Assembly: GCA_020744425.1 (NCBI GenBank)
Contig: JAGMUV010000005.1
Location: forward strand, 310,001-374,000
Length of the DNA: 64,000 nt
DNA from: Dactylonectria macrodidyma
Taxonomy: Eukaryota; Ascomycota; Sordariomycetes; Hypocreales; Nectriaceae
Direction: 5' to 3'
Shown here: piece after piece, positions 10,704 to 22,445 of the stretch
Layout of the letters: each line of letters opens with the position of its first letter
How positions within the stretch are numbered: position 1 is the first letter of the stretch
Made by a program: the position numbers and the translations under genes
Notes under the pieces: model-generated
What the model was told of the DNA's origin: nothing
The model's input: the letters and a program-made list of their open reading frames with translations, nothing else
Database searches by the model: none

Positions 10704-13277
10704 ATGAATGCAGAAGAGATATCCGCCGCCGATATGGCCAGTCGCGGCGCCGACCCTCTTCCGGCCCAAGACGAAGACGGCCTTGACCTGGCTTTGCCTA
10801 CCTCCGAAGGGGTAGACTGGCCTCGAAGGTCGGGTCGGGTCCGCGTGACGCGTGCCTGTGACCGCTGCAAGAAGTAGGTTTCAGCACGTTGTGTTTTCTT
10901 TTCTTTTCCCCATAGCTTTGCTTTTGCTCTTCCTCTTGCTCACGATCCATCCATTACAGAAGAAAAGTGCGTTGCAACGGCCAAGGGCCATGCAATGTTT
11001 GTACCGAAGCATCAGCGACTTGCTCCTACAACGCGTCTTATACGAGAGGGAGAAGGCCCAACGCTCGCGTGCACCGGCTTGGGCCTCCAGCTCAACTAGC
11101 AGCAGACTCGAGGACTCTTCAAAATACAGCTTCTCCTGTGAGCGGCTTTGATGGGCGAATTAGCGTTGCCACCACTCCCACTGACCTCCGCGTTATTGAA
11201 CCTCCAGGACCGTCTGTTGCTCGGGGAGGCTCAGTGCTAGTTGGCGAGCCCGTCTCCCGCACTTCGCCTGAACCGACCCAGACAGACCTCGAGGGTTACT
11301 ATGTCGGTCCCTCGTCTGGGATATCGTTTCTGTCCCGAGTCCAGAAACGCTTCCAGGAGTCCGTGTCTTTCCCCCGTGGCCTCTCCGTCTTCAACTTCGG
11401 GGACTCTCCATTGCCTTACTGTGATAACTGTTCTAGCTGCGGAGACACCGCGCAGCCTTACCTCGATCCGACCTTCTTCTTTCTGCTCAGCCGGGAAGAT
11501 ACTACTCGCCTAATCCAGAGATACTTTGACTTCGCAGTCCCTGTAGATCGCTTTATGCATCGACCAACGGTCGAGCGATGGCTTGACGAGTTCTACGAGA
11601 CCCAGGGCACAATGAAAGACAAGGATGCTGCGCCCGCAAAGACGGCTGTGCTTTTCATGATCTTTGCAATCGCGCAGGAGCACATGGTTGCTAAGTTGTC
11701 CCCGTCAGGAGTTGAGATAAGGTTACTTGATTGACATCTGCCAGATTAGCAGTCATGGCTAACAAACCATGCCAGTGTTCGATATTTCCGAGCGGCGACT
11801 CACCAACTATCCAGAGAGCAGGGCGCTGTGCGACTCGCAAGCGTCCAAGCTCGTCTCTGCCAGTGCCTCTGGCTCCTCTCGCAATCACGTATCAACCACT
11901 GCTGGAGCCTCTTCGGCACCGTCGCACGTCTGGCTATCGCTCTTGGCCTGCACCGTAACCGACACTCCAGCTCCGACTCCATGACTCGACTTGAGATTGA
12001 ATGCCGCCGCAGGACCTTCTGGAGCGCTTATAGTCTTGACAACTACCTCAGTATGGCTCTTGGGAGACCACGGACTTTTAACGACAAAGATATCGACCAG
12101 GAACTACCAGATAGTGTGGATGATGACGATATCGATAATGTCATGGAGAATTGTAATTTTTCCCCTACCCGAGGGCTGTCTGTCATGTCTGGGCCGGTTG
12201 CCTACGCAAAGTAAATGCCACCAAGAGATCATAGTCCCGCCTAAACTGACGCACTACTGACGCAGGTTATCTCGAACGCTGAGTGGCATATTGAGCGACG
12301 TTTATTCCATTCACTCCATGACCATCACCCAGCATTTCTCTCACATATCAAAGTACATGGAGGAGCTAAAAGCCTGGCGTTTTAAAATGTCCAACTTTCT
12401 GGATCAACACTGTTCAAACGCTGCGCCATTGATACTGATATATCAGCGACAGCGGAATGTCCTCAACCTTGCATACTGGCATACCGTAATCTTAACCAAT
12501 CGTCCGTTATTACTCAAAAACTTTGCAAGACTAACTAGCAGTACTCGGCGATGGGGGGTTGACCAGAACGAGCGTCAAGCACAGATTGACGAGAGCATCT
12601 TGGAGTGCCTTAAAGCGGCCATGGAAATCGTTGGCATTGTTGACGCACTGATGCAAGCCAAGCAGTTATTCCGAGCTTTCTGGGTACGATGTTATTTATC
12701 TGGGGCATAGACGGCAAGCTCTTGCTAATGCACGTGTCTATACTTCTATAGTTCACTCCCTACTTTGCCTTCTCCGCTTCCGTCATCCTATATGTCTACA
12801 CCATCCAGCATAGCAAGGAGCAAGACGATGTATACCGGTTGTACTTTGCAGCTGCAGAGCGCTGTCAGCAGCAGATCGTGGATATCGCCGAGGAAGGAAC
12901 CCTGACCGCCCGGTATTGTCTCGTCCTGGAAGAACTCCGTGCAGAGGCTGCGCGGCAAACGGCTCCTGCCCAGGCGTCTCATGAAGCGTTGGCACCAATC
13001 CACTCAACAATGGATACCAGGAATGAGGGCTCAGACTTCCTTGCTTCAAACACTCAGGGACTTGCAGGACCTGGATTCGGCATGGAAGTTCCCGAACTTA
13101 CAGGACTGGATCAGTTTGTTAACTTTCATGTCAGCCCTAGTGGCTCACTAGAGGACCTGACAAGTTGGGTTCAGTTTGACTCGATGGTAAGATATAGCGC
13201 GCGTCTTTAAAGAAACCATTGGTAACCACTGATGTTGACAGGTGGTGTCCGGCTTCAACGGTATGTACCATTTGTGA
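10704..13277 (+). CDS. Zn2Cys6 transcription factor, candidate cluster regulator
   Basis: Nuclear fungal-type regulator of 751 residues in six exons: 10704-10873, 10960-11721, 11776-12210, 12266-12683, 12752-13186 and 13242-13277. The first splice joins CDRCKK to RKVRC and builds a complete binuclear zinc cluster, Cys at residues 52, 55, 62, 68, 71 and 78 (CX2CX6CX5CX2CX6C). A fungal-specific transcription factor homology domain follows at roughly residues 190-480, with LARYF-like RYFRAATHQL, SVQARLCQCLWLLSQ, ALGLHRN and RRRTFWSAYSLDNYLSMALGRP. One intron (11722-11775) has the less usual donor GTTACT but restores the domain frame. Placed between the transporter and the SDR, it is the obvious candidate to bind the TCCGNCGGA sites; I have no direct evidence for that. 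Confidence 0.88.
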
Positions 13278-14089
13278 GTGGCAACTGGCAAGAGAGCTTG
13301 TCTTTAGGTAGAAATAGCTGGGAGGTGTTATCCGTAGTCGTCGCAAGGTCATTTTGTTGAAATGAGAAGTTTCGAGTTGCTTGATTCACACTAAATAAAT
13401 ATTAGGAGAACTACTATTTGTGTACAGGCATGATCTCTGGAATGTTCCACCTTCTTCCACAGCTTTGCCACCGACTTGGTCGCCTCACACTTGTGATCTC
13501 CAACACATATGCATGGGTCTTACGGGTCGGAAGAATTTATCACGGCAATTTACAACCAGATTATTCGTGACACGCGAACCATGTTGGCTTTCCTCCCCAT
13601 CGCGTGATGGTACTTGGACCAGACAGAGGACAGCGGGAGTATTGCAACAACTCTCTCACCTCCTTAGCATTTCCATGTTCTGTTCCGCGAGTCCATTGTG
13701 CACAGCCACGCTCCGAATTACTCAAACATGGGTATACGGAGTACATCTACGGAAGCTAGTATGGCAGCCATTGGCTGCATTGGTAACTGAGATCCACTTA
13801 GCCGAGGCGGCGACCTTTTGAGTTGTTTCTCCGGCAACATGAGCAGGCACATTTGTAATTCCCAGCCATGCTCCGATCGGGACAGCAGGATAATTCTGGC
13901 CAATCACAGCTTGGACGAGATCCGTCGGAACTATGTCCTCTTATCCTCCAACCGAGGTTAGAACTTAGAGAGGCGGCCGGGTGGCACATGATGCTACAAC
14001 TATTTCTAACAATAGTATAGACCTGAAGCTATGTCTTTGGTAAAGACAGTCAACTCTCCACAAATTGATCACCTACAATTCATTACACC
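13278..14089. other. Intergenic, SDR promoter
   Basis: 812 bp between regulator and SDR genes. Several open frames exist but none resembles a protein family. One TCCGTCGGA site lies 161 bp before the SDR start. Confidence 0.5.
13921..13929. promoter_or_regulatory. TCCGTCGGA upstream of SDR
   Basis: Perfect 9-bp palindromic-type site (CCG-T-CGG), 161 bp before the ATG at 14090. Confidence 0.55.
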
Positions 14090-14962
14090 ATGCCACTTAG
14101 TGGAAAGGTGTTTGCCGTGACTGGCGGCGCAAGCGGCATCGGCCTCGCAACAGCCAGGCTCATCTCGGATCGCGGTGGCATAGTCTGCATCGCCGACGTT
14201 GATGCAACTGCACTCATCGAAGTTGAATCACATTTTGGCTCGAAAACTCCAAAGGTTCAATTCACAGCCACGCAAGTCGATGTCTCGAACAAAAACCAAG
14301 TGGAAACCTGGATTGCCGGCATAAAGGCTCAATATGGTCGCCTAGATGGAGCAGCAAATATTGCGGGAATCGTAGGCAAAGGCCACGGCGTCAAGCCTAT
14401 CTCAGAGCTTGAAGACGACGAGTGGTTTAAAATCATCGGCGTCAACTTGACTGGAATGATGTACTGTCTTAGGGCAGAACTCAATCACGTGGGAGATGGT
14501 GCATCAATTGTGAATATGGCGTCCATTCACGCCATAAATGGTAAGTTCTCTCTCTCCTGCGCTGGTTCCAGATTGGGTGCTACTCTAGCCTCATCCCAAG
14601 AAGAGTATCGGATTCTGAGTTCAGTCTCAAATTGCAACTAACCCTCGACAGGCGTTGCAAATCACGGTGCCTATGCAGCAAGCAAGCATGGAGTTTTGGG
14701 CCTTACTCGCGTTGCTGCCAAGGAGAATGGCCATCGAGAAGTTCGCGTCAACGCGGTGGCCCCAGGACCAATCTACACCCCTTTGATGCAGCGGTTCTGG
14801 GACAGCATAGACCGGCCATCTAACGCACCCTTTGACGAGCCCATTGCATTTCAACGTCAGGGTACTGCCGAGGAGGTAGCAAACGTGGTTGTCTTTTTAC
14901 TCGGACCGGAGAGCTCCTTTGTTAGTGGAAGTTGCTACTCGGTCGACGGGGCCTGGATCTAA
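14090..14962 (+). CDS. Short-chain dehydrogenase/reductase, candidate galactose 1-dehydrogenase
   Basis: Classical SDR of 253 residues in two exons (14090-14540, 14652-14962; 111-bp intron). Cofactor loop TGGASGIG at residues 11-18, NIAG strand, catalytic Ser145 (NMASIH), Tyr158 and Lys162 (YAASK, rebuilt across the intron), and a VAPGPIYTP loop are all present. After the glycine loop the second strand ends in Asp (IADVD), which favours NAD over NADP. Family membership does not fix the substrate. In this cluster the expected reaction is D-galactose to D-galactonolactone, feeding the SMP-30 lactonase; an alcohol or other sugar dehydrogenase role is possible. Confidence 0.9.
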
Positions 14963-15385
14963 GTGTAGTGTTTCAAAGAATGAGAAGATAGACACAGAAA
15001 TGGTGTCGCTCTATGAGTCACAATCATTTGGTTGTGTGGGAAGATATCTGCACAGGCCACTAAATTGTATCAAATTGCTAGGCAATAGTGGGTGCACTGG
15101 GTTTTTGAAATACTTAAATTGTGAAGAACACTGTGTCTTTTTGATCTTGTAGGAGCAGCATCAATGCATCACGCCCATGATGGAGCGGACAGCTGGATTG
15201 AAGAAGTCTCACAATTGCCTTTTCCTCAGTGGTGACCTAACAGAAAGTTGGTGTCATTCATGGCCATTTTGTTTCACACTGCGTATACACCGGTCTGGTT
15301 AACAGAAAGCTGGTCGGTCTCATCCATGATCATCTTGCTCAACACTGTCTATACACCGGCCCGGTGTCTCTATTACTCCGTCCTG
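14963..15385. other. Convergent 3' region
   Basis: Shared 3' flank of the SDR and the galactonate dehydratase genes. It contains two imperfect copies of a roughly 50-bp stretch (about 15240-15300 and 15300-15360, both with a GTATACACCGG or CTATACACCGG core). No gene seen. Confidence 0.5.
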
Positions 15386-16717
15386 CTACCACTCCCGAAG
15401 CTCTCCACAAGGACCGCGTAACTCAGGCACAGGCCAAGCTTCTGCGTCTTTGGATAACTGCCTGATTTCCTCCTCGTTAATGTCGATGCCTAGGCCCGGG
15501 CCAGACAGGATATCAACATGTCCGTCCCGCACAGTCCAAACTTCAGGATTCGTGATGTAGCTCGTAATGTCTTGCCCAGTGTTGTTATAGTGCATACCAA
15601 TGCCCATCTCCTGGATGGCAAAATTGGACATCGTAGCATTTACATGCATATTTGCCGCTAGGGCGATAGGGCCTAGCGGACAATGAGGAGCCACACAAAC
15701 GTCGTAGGTCTCGCAACTGGCCGCGATGCGCCTCAGCTCCGAGATGCCTCCAACGTGGCAGATATCCGGTTGCAGAATATCCACAGCGCCGTTTTCAAGA
15801 AACGGTCTTACATCCCACCGACTATAAAGTCGCTCACCTAAAGCAATTGGAATGGTGGTCAACCGGGACAGCTGTTCGATACCGCCAATATTCTCCGAGA
15901 GGAGAGGCTCTTCGATGAACAGTGGCTCGTGCGGCTCGAGAGCTTCTGCAAGACGTTTGGCCATAGGTTTATGGACACGGCCGTGAAAGTCAACAGCAGC
16001 ATCTAAACCAATCGCTTTTACCATCTCCAGCCTCTTAACGACATCCTTGAGGACCGACGGCGAGTCTAGCCACGCGGTGTCTCCTGTACCGTTCATCTTA
16101 ACAGCAAGGAACCCCTGTTCTTTTCGAGCCCGACTAGTAGTTGTTAGCACGCTTCTAGGTTAGGTTTTACAGTAATTACATACGCTTCGGCCTCAATTTC
16201 ACTGGGCTTGTCACCCCCAATCCAGGCGTACACTCGGATTTTGTCCCTGACTTTGCCGCCCAGTAAATGGTATATAGGCACACCTAGCTTTCTCGCTGTT
16301 TATTCGTCAGCCGTCATCACCATCTCTAGACAAGGGAAACCGCCATGTTGATTCAGAAAAATCTTCAGGGCCGCTACAAACCTTTCATATCCCAAAGCGC
16401 AATGTCAATGCCAGATAAGGCACTCATGAAGACTGGGCCTCCGCGGTAGAAGCCGGCGCGCCATGACAGTTGCCAGATATGTTCAATATTCCTATTTCAC
16501 TTTCAGAACCTGTCGTCCAAAAGAACTACGAACCAACTTACTCGGCATCTAGTCCTTTGTACTTCTTAAACCAAGTATCGAGGCAGCCTTCTACTGCCTT
16601 AGTGTGGCCTTCGAGAGAAGCCTCGCCCCATCCAACGGCGCCTGTGTCATCTGTGATTTTCACAAAGAGCCACCGCGGTGGAAGGCGAAAATACTCCATT
16701 GACGCGATCTTCCCCAT
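15386..16717 (-). CDS. dgoD-like: D-galactonate dehydratase (enolase superfamily)
   Basis: Cytosolic enzyme that dehydrates D-galactonate to 2-keto-3-deoxy-D-galactonate using Mg2+. Four exons (16542-16717, 16382-16491, 16184-16295, 15386-16133) give 381 residues, almost the length of bacterial DgoD (382). The protein aligns by eye along its whole length with Dgo[12 protein letters not shown] start, [41 protein letters not shown] and VDFHGRV. Metal ligands Asp181, Glu207, Glu233 and catalytic His183 and His283 ([10 protein letters not shown]) are all present at the expected spacing. This is the most specific member of the cluster and points to galactonate, not glucuronate or rhamnonate, as the intermediate. 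A bacterial origin of the family in fungi is possible but not shown here. Confidence 0.92.
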
Positions 16718-17294
16718 GATGAAACAGTCGCTTACTCGATGACGATGGGTTTGGTTCAGGAATTGAACAACCAAGCTGTGTGTGTGTGTGACTGAGTTGG
16801 TTACGAACAAGCAGGAGAGGCTCCAAAGATGAACGAGCATGGGAAATTCTAGGGGAAACACTACAAAGAGTATGGGAACCAAGAGTATGTACATCATCAG
16901 CTTCCCCACTGAAGAGCCGTGGATGCGGAGTTGGCAGCCGGATGATTCTGCTCGGATATTATCATATCCGAAAACTTATCCACTCCCGTCGGCTGGACCC
17001 ACATAGCCCTCCGATGATAGTGGAAATCTGCAAATTGGAGATTGCATGGATTGTCTTGCGCTGTACGGATACCCAAGGACCTCGGCCGAGCCACATGCAG
17101 GAACGACAACGAGCCTCAGCAAGTTGCCACAGGGTCATTTGCCGCCTCCGGAATGGCCGGGTGCCTTTCCGTGTGGACCAAATTAGTGGGAAACAGTAAC
17201 GCGATACTAGTTGGGAGGCTGGACTGTCGAGACTTGATAGGTCGGATCTCAAAGGTCAGCGCTCGCCAATCGCCGGTCGCGGCCTATCGGAAAA
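16718..17294. promoter_or_regulatory. Galactonate dehydratase upstream region
   Basis: Upstream DNA of the minus-strand dehydratase. It holds a weaker CCG-T-CGG site (16985-16993) and a short inverted repeat CGGATATTATCATATCCG at about 16953-16970. Confidence 0.45.
16985..16993. promoter_or_regulatory. CCCGTCGGC, weaker regulator-type site
   Basis: The seven-base core CCGTCGG matches the cluster motif; the outer T and A do not. It is about 270 bp before the dehydratase start. Confidence 0.35.
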
Positions 17295-17299
17295 GAGAC

Positions 17300-17609
17300 T
17301 GTTGCATCTAGCAGATGGAAATTATCATATGTGTTAGAAGCTCTTTATATTCTTCCTATCTAATCAGGGCCATTCGGTCGGTCTTATAGACGAAAGGAAT
17401 GATGATGACCTCGGACGATCTCGGACAGCCGAGACGCTCCGGATGCCTTGGGGTCTTTTGGCTTTATCTCACTATTGACCCGATTGAAGGGAAAGCTAGG
17501 CTGGTGACGAGGCCGGTGACGAGGCAGATGGCGATGGACACCTATGATGATGAAGGAAAAGCTTCACTTCCGCAATAGCCGTTGAAATCCGATATCCCGA
17601 TACGTGGCA
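17300..17609. mobile_element. Solo LTR, copy 1
   Basis: 310-bp sequence beginning TGTTGCA and ending GTGGCA (TG...CA ends), bounded on each side by the 5-bp direct repeat GAGAC (17295-17299 and 17610-17614). That is the structure of a solo LTR left after recombination of an LTR retrotransposon. A second copy lies at 24935-25234; a 45-bp block is identical in both (17482-17526 and 25107-25151). Copy 1 has an extra 10-bp local duplication near 17410. Confidence 0.8.
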
Positions 17610-17614
17610 GAGAC

Positions 17615-18060
17615 TTGTCAAGGCAAGATAGAGGATGACTTGCATAGAAACCGACACAATCTGTCACACTGAGCGTGCTCAAACGAACAAAGGCCAGGTA
17701 AACAATAATAAGAGGCAGCGCCGTGTTAATATCGATTGATGTTTACAGTGAAAGGTATTCCAGCCCATGGACTTAACTCGAAGCACACAAATTGATGACC
17801 GAGTGCGGTTGTTTCCCGAAGGCTGAGGCTGATTGAGATTATCTCACTTCAACGGTTCGTTCTTATTGCCGTAGTCGCAAGTGACTCCAATGTATTTCAC
17901 ACACTCTATCAACTATATGAGACTTAGAACTAAATATTCTTGTATCCTCTCCTGTCCACAACCCAGTTCGCAGCAATGTCCAATATCTGGTAGACGGTAC
18001 TTGAAATCGCTACAGTTGACTTAACAGCCTCACAGTTATTCTTTTGCCCAACCAAGGCTT
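17615..18060. other. 3' flank of beta-galactosidase gene
   Basis: Non-coding; nothing recognised beyond the LTR border. Confidence 0.5.
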
Positions 18061-21000
18061 TTAGGCATACTCTGAGCGATCCTCCCACCCAGGGCGAAGA
18101 TATTTGCCATCAAATAGGGGATCGAAAGCCGAAGCATGGACGCCATCGACCTTCCACTCAACATTGACCGCTCCCCCAGCCTCGTCCATAGACCAAATGC
18201 TGAGGCCGATTGTATTGTCACCATTGTAGTTAAGAATACCAGGAAAGACTGAGAAGCTCGTTAGTTTCGGACTTGCTCACTTGTTTGCAGCATCACTAGA
18301 TCGCTATTGGAGGAATCATATAGACAGGCTCACCAGGGAAATTTATCTCGTTGGAGATGTACGGCAAAGTCTTTGCAAACTGATACCCGTTGATATAAAG
18401 CTGAGCCCGAAGCTTTGCCTTCTTCTCGGTCGTCAGTTGGAAAGCCAAGCTAGCGTCGTAGCCCTTGGGAATATTCAATGGCACAACAGTCCGATAGAAG
18501 CGTGCTCCAGCGCCAGAAAAGCCATCAGCCGGAGCTGCAGATTCCCAGTCGCTGTCGTCAAAGCCAGGAAGATGCCAGCCAAGGCGTTCTGCATGCAGGC
18601 CGCCTTCGTTGTAAGTGCCACGAATTGGCTCAAGAAGATGGTTTCCACCAGCGTTACCGGCGACCTTCCACGAAGTGAAGTTGGCGGCGGAGCCATCTGC
18701 CGCAATTAATGTGGCATTAAGAATGCCTCGGGGATCTGGAGCCGCCTCCCGCTGCTCCTTGCCCATGGTATCTTGGATAACAAACAACACGTTGTCATTC
18801 TTTGTGTCTAGCTGGATATCCTCGAAAGATACCTTCAGCTCTCCCGTCTTATTGACCATAGTACCATGCCAGGAGCCAAGGAATTTGCCATTGACATAGG
18901 CTGAGAAGCCACTAGCAAGGCCGCCAATAACGCGAAGATAAGCACCTGAAGGCGCATCATCTTTCGACGCGTCGAAGCGGCCACGCCAGAGGATGTTTCC
19001 AGCCTGGTAGCCGTACTCATCGGCAAAGAGAACGGGGAAAGTGTCGGGGGGAACAAAATGAGGAGTGGTCTCGTGATCGGCATCTGCAAACGAAAGGTTA
19101 TTAAGCGTTACATAGTTGTATCCACTGGGTTACTGACCGGTCCAGCGGGAATCATCGTAGTCTGCTGCAACCTCTGGAAGGCCATCTGCAACTTTCCACT
19201 TTGTAAGAGGTGGCAATTGGGCAGTAAGGCTGTCAACCGTAACTTTGGGGGCGGAAAGACTGCTAATCAAGCTCCCGTACTTGGACTTGGAGACCTTCAG
19301 CTTTGCACCATTGAACGTGACGCGCTTGACCTTCTTTGGAGCCCAGATCTCAACGTCAGTCGCCTCATCCCAGTCACCGGTGACGTGAATCGTGTCGCCC
19401 TTGATAGTAGCAGTTCGGACAAGATACGGCCCGTGGACGAGTACTAAGCATCTGAGTAAGTATGCGTGGATTTGACAGAGTCCACAAAGGGGCTCACTTA
19501 CCAGTTGAGTTCTCCCACGCAAGTGGATCGTTGCTGAGAGTGGGAGCCCAGAGCTTATAAGCGGACTGACGGCCGACCACGACGGCTTGCACATGGTTGT
19601 TATAGTCGATGACGGTGTTATCCTTTCCGGTGACGACATTCGTCACGATACCATTTCGAGTCTTGGTTAGCGACTTCTTGTCAGCATTTCCGCTTAGCAC
19701 TTTGCCCGACTTTGCACCTTTGAGTAGGAACTCGCCCTCCTCACCCTCTGGGGCCCAGAAGACGACCACCTGGCGGTCGCCCAGGTCGGCCACGATGAGA
19801 ACCTCCAAGGTGGCATAGGTGATCTTCTTACCAGAAGAACCAATGCTGAAGTCAGTGACCAGAGTTTTGGACTCTCTCCCATTGAGGGTGATGGATCCTT
19901 TGCTTGGGACTGTCAGATTTCCAATCTCGGTGGAAACATGCAGGCGGAACTTAGTGATATCTGTAGAAGGGGAGTATTCATGGCGGGTGACGTAAAAGGC
20001 AGCATCAGTATCAGGGTTGCGGAGTTCGGTGGTGAAGATGTCCTCGTCTGTAGCGTAATCGGTACTAGAGCCCACTCGATCAACCTTGGCGAAGTCGCGA
20101 GCAACGCGCATAAAGAAGCCAAAGAGCTTTCCCTCGTTGTACTTATCGCTAATCAAGCGGTTCTCGTGGATGGGTGCCGAGTAGTCATAACTAGTGCCAA
20201 CCTCAGGGAAGCCAATGTTTCCCCAGTTGGTTCCGCCGTAGAGCATGTAAATGTTGACAGCCGACACCTTTTGCGCCAGATTGTGGCGGAAGAAGAGGTT
20301 GACCCAGGTAGTTCCCATGTTCTCGCGACATCCACCCGTGGGCCCATCCCAGGGGTTGAATGAGCCGCCCTGGAACTCCATGAGGAACGCAGGCTGAGTC
20401 CTGGCGACGCTCTGAAAGTGGTCGTAGTAGTCAAACACGGTGTAGGGTTCGACCTGACCATTGACGGGAGTACATTGCGCAAGGTTGCACGTCCAGCACG
20501 CCGGATAGTGATCGAGACCGTATAGGTCGGCCTCGCCACCAGCGTCGCCATAGTCCTTGGACCACGCTCGTGTCCACATGTTGGGATTGTTGGCAGTGAA
20601 GGGGACGTCAATGTCCCACTCCCTGGTTTTCTCCTCCAGCAGCTCCATGTAGTTAATGGCGGTCTGGTTGGGTGTCTTCTTGTCAGGGTCGATCCACTGG
20701 TAGCCGTACTCATTTTCAATTTGCCACAAGATGATAGGCCCACCGTTGGTAACAAGATGCGGACGCACATACTCGGCAACAGCTCCCGAGTATCGTTCCC
20801 ACGCCTTGGTGTAGGCTTCGTTGTCGTCTCGGAGGGGGCCGTATTCACCCGTCGTCAGCCAACCGGGGAATCCGCCGCCGTTTGCCTCTGCGTTACTGTA
20901 CGGGCCGGGTCGGTAGATGACATACAAACCAACCTCCTTGGCAATATCAAAGGCGTGGGCAAAGGCGTGGGCACCTGTTTCGAAATCCAACGTCTCGTTG

Positions 21001-21459
21001 TTCGGGGCATGCCATCCCCAGTGTTCGTAGAGACCGATGCCGTTGAAACTAGTCTTCTGTTAGGACAACTCTGGCCATCATATTGAGGTTTGCACGTACC
21101 CAGCTGCCTTGATTTTCTCAAAAATGTCACGCCATAGCTCAGGCACGGGAATACGCCACAAGTGCAACTATCAGTGGGCGTTAGCAAATAATTTCAGAAG
21201 GCGAAGCTGAAACATGGGCGTTACTGACTTCTCCCGACCAAATAAAGAGCCTCTCCCCGTTGACCTTGATACTGTAGTGGTCCCTGCATCATGTGTAAGT
21301 CTAATCACAGCCGACCACATGATGGATCTCGGTGCATTATACATACCACTGGACGACCTTGTTCAAGCCATTGTCATGCAAGGGCCAGTCCTGAGCGGCA
21401 GCTTGAGCTGCTAGGCCTGCGACGGCGGCGAGGCTAGTGAGAGTATGCCACACCTTCAT
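18061..21459 (-). CDS. lacA-like: Secreted beta-galactosidase, GH35
   Basis: Large fungal GH35 enzyme, 1008 residues, close to the 1007 of Aspergillus LacA. Seven exons: 21347-21459, 21229-21283, 21100-21167, 19502-21048, 19138-19443, 18334-19083, 18061-18248. A signal peptide (MKVWHTLTSLAAVAGLAAQAAA) indicates secretion. The catalytic barrel carries GGPIILWQIENEYG (acid/base Glu, near residue 192) and FLMEFQGGSFNPWDG (nucleophile Glu, near residue 303); jelly-roll beta-galactosidase domains fill the C-terminal half. It removes terminal beta-galactose from lactose, galacto-oligosaccharides and pectic galactan side chains, working after the neighbouring GH53 endo-galactanase. Two regulator-type sites lie 276-336 bp upstream. 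Confidence 0.95.
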
Positions 21460-21734
21460 CGTCTCGAAGTATAGCGATGCTTATAGAGAACGATGCAGGT
21501 TGGGTGGTGTTTTGAGTTTAATATAGCTCGCTGCCGGATGCATCGTCTTCATGAACCACATGCCTTCTACATTTATATTTCCTTTCATCAAGCATGACCC
21601 ACGCCAATGTTACCAATATGGTCACTTCCCCGGATTGATGTCCTCATCCATCCATCTCCAGACCGAACATGCACCCCCGCACTTAGGTAACATCGCCCCG
21701 GACGGAGAAATTTACGTGGGGTATAACCATCCCA

Positions 21735-21743
21735 TCCGACGGC
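21735..21743. promoter_or_regulatory. TCCGACGGC upstream of GH35
   Basis: CCG-A-CGG core with one outer mismatch, 276 bp before the GH35 start and 52 bp from the next site. Confidence 0.45.
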
Positions 21744-21786
21744 AACCCCTTTCTCGGATGCATGGGAAACATTTGTCAGGGGTATA

Positions 21787-21795
21787 TCCGTCGGA
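21787..21795. promoter_or_regulatory. TCCGTCGGA upstream of GH35
   Basis: Perfect copy of the 9-bp cluster site, 328 bp before the GH35 start. Confidence 0.55.
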
Positions 21796-22445
21796 ACACG
21801 GTTACCAAATACCCGTCGTCAATAAACACTGTTGTTTAGTTCATCACATCCGGCACTCATTGCTCAGGAGATGACGGAATGTCGCCCCTGCCCGATTTGT
21901 TTGTGGAGAGAATTGACTCACGTGTTCTTGGCATCTTGGCAGAGGTTGGCCTCGGAAGAGACAGAGAATTCATTGGGCCTTTCGGAACAACTGCAAGTTC
22001 AAATTTTCTTTCGTCCTAGGGTACTCTTCGCTTGGACGACCGGCCAGAGCAGGAGGAGAGAACAGGAGCCCGGTATTGTACACCTTCTATCGGAGAATTG
22101 TGTCCTCAACTAGAGGCGCTGACGACTGTCGCAAAGAACACAGTCGGATACATAATAGCGGCATCTCAATGACTGTACTCCAGACTGTCTGGGTAATTAA
22201 TTCGAATCAACCCAACCCGTCCAATAAAACAAAAGGACCATACGTCCGTCACGGTGTCAAACACCGCGGCTAAAAGACAACTGTCAAGACTGAAGAATTT
22301 AGGACAGAATTGAACTGTTAAGCTGGTCCTACTTGCAAAGTATCTAGGGACTTTACGCGTCTGCAACGAATCCGCCGGCCATTCCGTGTACAAGCCATTA
22401 CTCATAGCATAAATCCATTCGGCCACACCGTCGCATTCCTCGCCC

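Larger units (their letters stand above)
21460..22445. promoter_or_regulatory. Beta-galactosidase promoter and GH53 3' region
   Basis: 986 bp without a gene. The part next to the GH35 start is rich in CCGGA/TCCGG half sites and contains two fuller CCG-N-CGG sites. Confidence 0.5.

Noticed and set aside
13420..13821. 133-codon open frame between regulator and SDR
   Set aside because: No family resemblance, no good start context, and it lies in a promoter region.
20153..20848. Long second minus-strand frame inside GH35
   Set aside because: It is a frame-shifted shadow of the beta-galactosidase exon, Thr- and Arg-rich and low in information.
22371..22379. TCCGCCGGC downstream of the GH53 stop
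   Set aside because: A near match to the cluster site but in the 3' flank and about 900 bp from the GH35 start; kept out of the site list.
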